The notes beneath the pieces are model-generated. The model did not search any database, was not told the origin of the DNA, and saw only the letters and a program-made list of their open reading frames with translations. The translations under genes and the position numbers were made by a program. Shown piece after piece: positions 44,140 to 46,769 of a stretch of DNA of 46,769 nucleotides; position 1 is the stretch's first letter, and every line of letters begins with the position of its first letter. This DNA comes from Candidatus Sumerlaeota bacterium (GTDB taxonomy: Bacteria > Sumerlaeota > Sumerlaeia > JADFCT01), in assembly GCA_026398575.1 (NCBI GenBank), contig JAPLSP010000494.1:1-46769 (forward strand), read 5' to 3'.

Positions 44140-44832
44140 ATGAGCAATGATTCCAAAACGCTCTGGATTGTGTTGGCAATCGCGGCTGCCGTGGTATTTA
44201 TGGCTGTGATGTTTGTGGGATTGGTGGGCATGGTTTTTTGGCTGGGATTCAGTCGAAGTGGTGTACCGCAGGCGCCAATGAGCGTAGCGGCGCCCACGAC
44301 CCAGGCGGCGGCTTCGCAAGCCGTTCCGCAGACAGTTTTGTCGGCAGGCATTAACCCCTCGAAGATTATGGACAAAGCGCAGGCGCTTCGCGCCGAGTCT
44401 TGCCCGCCCAATAAGTTCCGCTCCACTGGCGGATTTGCTTCCGCCACAAGCGGGGCGGAGTTCGATGGCGGAAAGGGCGCCGAGAGGGGAGAATATGTTT
44501 GGTGTGAATTCAGCGAGGATTTGCTGAATCCCGATGAGCTGATCCAGGCGCTGCAAACAGAGGTCGAGAAAGAGATTGGAAATGTGAACGGCGTGATCAC
44601 GAAAAGGATTCCGGGCGCAGACCCTCAATCGTGGAGAGATAAAATTTGTTACAAGCCCGGCGCCAAATACACCGCCGTTGGCGGTTTTTATATCGAATAT
44701 ACGAAGGATAATGCGCAATATAGCATCCGGTTGAATCTCCGCAAAGAACAAGCCGGCGGCGCCTATCCCTATCGGCTGTGGATTTGCGTTTCGGAGGCGC
44801 CGCCCGCACAGCCTAAGCACATCTATCCGTAA
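44140..44832 (+). CDS. Membrane-anchored protein of unknown function
   Basis: 230 residues, AAGGAG ribosome site. One N-terminal helix (IVLAIAAAVVFMAVMFVGLVGMVFWLGF), an Ala/Thr/Pro/Gln linker, then a soluble domain from about residue 70 with SGAEFDGGKGAERGEYVWCEFSEDLLNPDELIQALQTEV, ARAYKRI-free core, YTAVGGFYIEYTKDNAQYSIRLNLR and an end YRLWICVSE. A periplasmic or extracytoplasmic domain tethered to the inner membrane; no family recognised. Confidence 0.8.
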   Translation: MSNDSKTLWIVLAIAAAVVFMAVMFVGLVGMVFWLGFSRSGVPQAPMSVAAPTTQAAASQAVPQTVLSAGINPSKIMDKAQALRAESCPPNKFRSTGGFASATSGAEFDGGKGAERGEYVWCEFSEDLLNPDELIQALQTEVEKEIGNVNGVITKRIPGADPQSWRDKICYKPGAKYTAVGGFYIEYTKDNAQYSIRLNLRKEQAGGAYPYRLWICVSEAPPAQPKHIYP

Positions 44833-44897
44833 ATACGATGACGTTATTTCATCGCAAATGCTAATGCAGGAAGAGGAGATCCATGCGGATAGGAGAG

Positions 44898-45002
44898 GCG
44901 CCAGCTTTTGGAGTAAGGTGGCTCGCCGCCTTCTTTTTAGCGCCAAGGCTATTGAATCGCCAAAAAGAAGGCGGCGAGCCACCTTACTCCAAAAGCTGGC
45001 GC
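44898..45002. repeat. Perfect 41-base inverted repeat (large hairpin)
   Basis: Arms 44898-44938 and 44962-45002 are exact reverse complements over 41 bases, with a 23-base loop. Occupies the 240-base gap 44833-45072 between two convergent genes. Both arms start GCGCCAGC and contain GGTGGCTCGCCGCC. It may act as a bidirectional terminator, or be a folded mobile element or REP-like unit; no transposase present. Confidence 0.9.
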
Positions 45003-45072
45003 TGCTTACGACTGCATTGTATTCATCCTCAAGGCAAAATGCCTCACTGAAATTATGACTCAGAGCGCTTGG

Positions 45073-46368
45073 CTATTTTTTGTCCATCCGCTGCAATAAG
45101 CAATCATAAACTTCCACCGTGCCGGGCAGAAGCAGGAACGCCGTCATCATGATGTCTTGATAGGCGTCTTTCATACTGGCAGCGGATTTGGCGCCCGCTC
45201 CGGATGCCGGTTGCGCCTCGGTCGGATTCGCAACCTCCTGGCACAACGCCTCTTTCTGCATCTCGAATTGCGTCTCCGTCATACCCCGCGCGCGATCCAG
45301 GATGCGTCCCACGCGCTCGCGAATCGCTGCTTTTTCGCTGTCGGCCAGACCGGGACTGCGCACGATCTCGAAGCGCACGGCAACGTCCGCCATGCGCATG
45401 CGCGTTTCGGGCCATTGCGCCTCCGGCGTCTGGCGGGCGCGGGCCAGCCAGACCAAAACGCTTTCATCGCCCGCCGCCTGTCCCACGCGCATCGGATCGC
45501 TCAAGGTTTTCGGAGGGGTGAGGCAGCAGGAGAATTCGTGGACCATTGCGCGCTGCGGCTCGGTCAGGATGGAGCGGACGAAAGGACGTTTTTCGAGCGC
45601 CTTACCGGCTGCCGCTGTTCCGAATGCTGCGACGATATGCGAACGAAAGACGTCGAATTTCATGATCGGGCTTTGATAAGCTTCAAGGTTTTTCGTGTCG
45701 GAGGAATAGAATGCGGCGAGGGTGGCGAATGAGGTGCGGGCCGCATCGGGCGCCGGAGCCGTCGAATTTGCTGCGGGCGCCGGCGATTTCGTATCGGCGG
45801 GCTTACTCAGCGCTGTGACGTGGCATCGCGCGCATCCCAGCGAAAAGTCGCGCGAGGGAACGGCTAGCAGGCTGCGGCGCACGATAGCGACCGACTGGAT
45901 GCGTGCGCGTCCAACCTGCATTTCCGTCGCCGGTTCCACGTCGCGGCCTTCGATCAGCTGCTGGGCCAGATCGCGATAGGTGTCGCGCACGAATTGCAGG
46001 TCGGGCATGAAGCGTCCCGCGATGCGCGGAGGCTTGCCTCCCGCCTTCTCAACCTCCCGCGCCAAGTCGCGCAGCGCCAAAACCTGTTCGCGAGAGAGCT
46101 TGAGGCCATTGATGAGATTGATGGACGAAAGATAGAGCACCAGATAGCCTACTTCGCTTAGTTGTTCTGTCAGAAGCGCGTCGGAGGTAGGAGAGGAAGA
46201 AGAGTTTGTCGTGGCGCTGGGCAAATCCTGCGAGGATGCAGTTGGCGCCAAAGCAGCTGGCGCTGAGATGGCTTGCGCGCTTGCGCTTGGTGTGACCGGA
46301 GAGATCAGCGCGCAACCAAACAAGGAAATTAAACCAAGGTACAAAACGGTCTCAAAATTCCAGCGCAT
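45073..46368 (-). CDS. Secreted protein with CxxCH heme-binding motif
   Basis: About 431 residues from ATG 46368, which has AGGAGG 9 bases upstream (frame open to 46392). Signal peptide (VLYLGLISLFGCALISPVTPSASA), then LSSINLINGLKLSREQVLALRDL. LGCARCHVTAL near the middle gives one CxxCH c-type heme site; no clear distal Met assigned. The rest is helical with long charged segments (WLARARQTPEAQWPETRMRM). A periplasmic or surface cytochrome-like protein of unknown role; it could be a Spy/LTXXQ-like variant, but this is unproven. Confidence 0.8.
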   Translation of the reverse strand: MRWNFETVLYLGLISLFGCALISPVTPSASAQAISAPAALAPTASSQDLPSATTNSSSSPTSDALLTEQLSEVGYLVLYLSSINLINGLKLSREQVLALRDLAREVEKAGGKPPRIAGRFMPDLQFVRDTYRDLAQQLIEGRDVEPATEMQVGRARIQSVAIVRRSLLAVPSRDFSLGCARCHVTALSKPADTKSPAPAANSTAPAPDAARTSFATLAAFYSSDTKNLEAYQSPIMKFDVFRSHIVAAFGTAAAGKALEKRPFVRSILTEPQRAMVHEFSCCLTPPKTLSDPMRVGQAAGDESVLVWLARARQTPEAQWPETRMRMADVAVRFEIVRSPGLADSEKAAIRERVGRILDRARGMTETQFEMQKEALCQEVANPTEAQPASGAGAKSAASMKDAYQDIMMTAFLLLPGTVEVYDCLLQRMDKK

Positions 46369-46530
46369 CGTTTCAGTCCTCCTCATTAGCAAAAAGGGAG
46401 CTATATTGGCGTAAGAATGGCGTTTGGCAGCAACACGATCCTCGCGCTACCTTTCATAATTTATTCTACCCCCTGAACGACGTAAAGTTACATCGGAAAA
46501 TGCGTAACGAGATCGCAGTTTTGCCGTGCC

Positions 46531-46722
46531 GCGGGCGTATCCCAAGGGAGATACAGGCAGGACGCGGCGCCTGCTCTGGCAAAATAATGTCTGACAAAAC
46601 AATGAAAACACGTTGCCGTTGAATCAGGCATGAATGGCTTTGTGCCATTATTTTGTCGCACATTATTTGTCAAAACTCTTCCAGCGCGTCAAGGGAGCTC
46701 AGCTGAAATGCGCCCCCCGCCT
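46531..46722. repeat. Dispersed folded repeat, copy B
   Basis: Second copy of the repeat at 5878-6066, same orientation, in the gene-free end 46369-46769. The core 46575-46675 keeps the internal sequence (TGAATCAGGCA) but the outer inverted repeats have drifted (TCTGGCAAAATAATG; right end lacks one T). Homology includes flanks: GGGCGTATCCC on the left and GCTGAAATGCGCCC on the right. Confidence 0.85.
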
Positions 46723-46769
46723 TGATCTTTCATCAATCCGGTTACTCAATAGCCTTTTGCGAATCAGAT

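Noticed and set aside
43267..44982. 571-codon minus-strand frame across the UROD-like and membrane-anchored genes
   Set aside because: Spans two plus-strand genes with ribosome sites and family motifs; itself has no domain and starts in the hairpin repeat.
44858..45058. 66-codon frame across the 41-bp hairpin
   Set aside because: Reads straight through both arms of a perfect palindrome; no motif or conserved character.

Overview
The window is a 46.8 kb piece of a moderately GC-rich, Gram-negative-type bacterial chromosome. RND efflux pumps, an outer-membrane factor and many lipoprotein or Sec signal peptides all imply an outer membrane. The gene content (DUF2961/GH172, GH9, GH106-like, DUF1593, DUF1080, UROD-like enzymes, Fe-S aldo/keto reductase, many small toxin-antitoxin genes, folded intergenic repeats) recalls uncultured polysaccharide-degrading lineages such as Sumerlaeota, Hydrogenedentota, Lentisphaerota or Planctomycetota. 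No marker gene fixes the phylum, so this is a low-confidence inference.

Layout. 0-1.5 kb: the 3' end of an AAA/ABC-type ATPase gene overlapping a TOPRIM/DUF4276-like gene, a probable two-gene defence module. 1.5-9.1 kb (+): Fe-S aldo/keto reductase, secreted DUF2961 hydrolase, a ferritin-like-GGDEF fusion, a dispersed folded repeat, and a large secreted GH9-type enzyme. 9.1-10.4 kb (-): an AAA_14/DUF4143 ATPase. 10.5-20.7 kb (-): an efflux locus read TetR, truncated adaptor, complete adaptor-RND-outer-membrane-factor set, N-terminally truncated second RND pump. The order suggests that a complete MFP-RND-OMF cassette replaced the junction of an older MFP-RND operon. The TetR gene has a near-consensus promoter overlapped by repeated operator-like sequences.

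20.8-25.9 kb: a KDxKD-type inverted repeat, two tandem paralogous small membrane proteins, a GH5-like secreted enzyme (-), two lipoprotein genes (+, one with a DUF1080 domain), and a long imperfect inverted repeat between them. 25.9-34.4 kb (-): a secreted carbohydrate-active block (DUF1593 nucleoside-hydrolase-like, GH106-like, GH20/GH67-like, GH87-like beta-helix) interrupted by a HEPN/MNT toxin-antitoxin pair. 34.4-40.3 kb: a RelE/Xre toxin-antitoxin pair, a GHMP sugar kinase, a DUF885 metallopeptidase, a small hypothetical protein and thymidine phosphorylase. 40.3-43 kb: more toxin-antitoxin-like genes (Phd plus a frame-disrupted RelE; AF2212-like, DUF4160, DUF2442) and a TauE/SafE permease. 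43-46.8 kb: a UROD-like protein, a membrane-anchored unknown, a 41-bp perfect hairpin, a secreted CxxCH protein, and a second copy of the dispersed repeat seen near 6 kb.

Taken together: a secreted glycan-deconstruction repertoire, with no sugar transporter in view, is interleaved with small defence or addiction modules and several folded repeat families. Nine-base-unit minisatellites occur both between genes and in frame inside them. The most unusual items are the rebuilt RND locus, the ferritin-like-GGDEF fusion, the ATPase/TOPRIM pair and the nonamer repeats.
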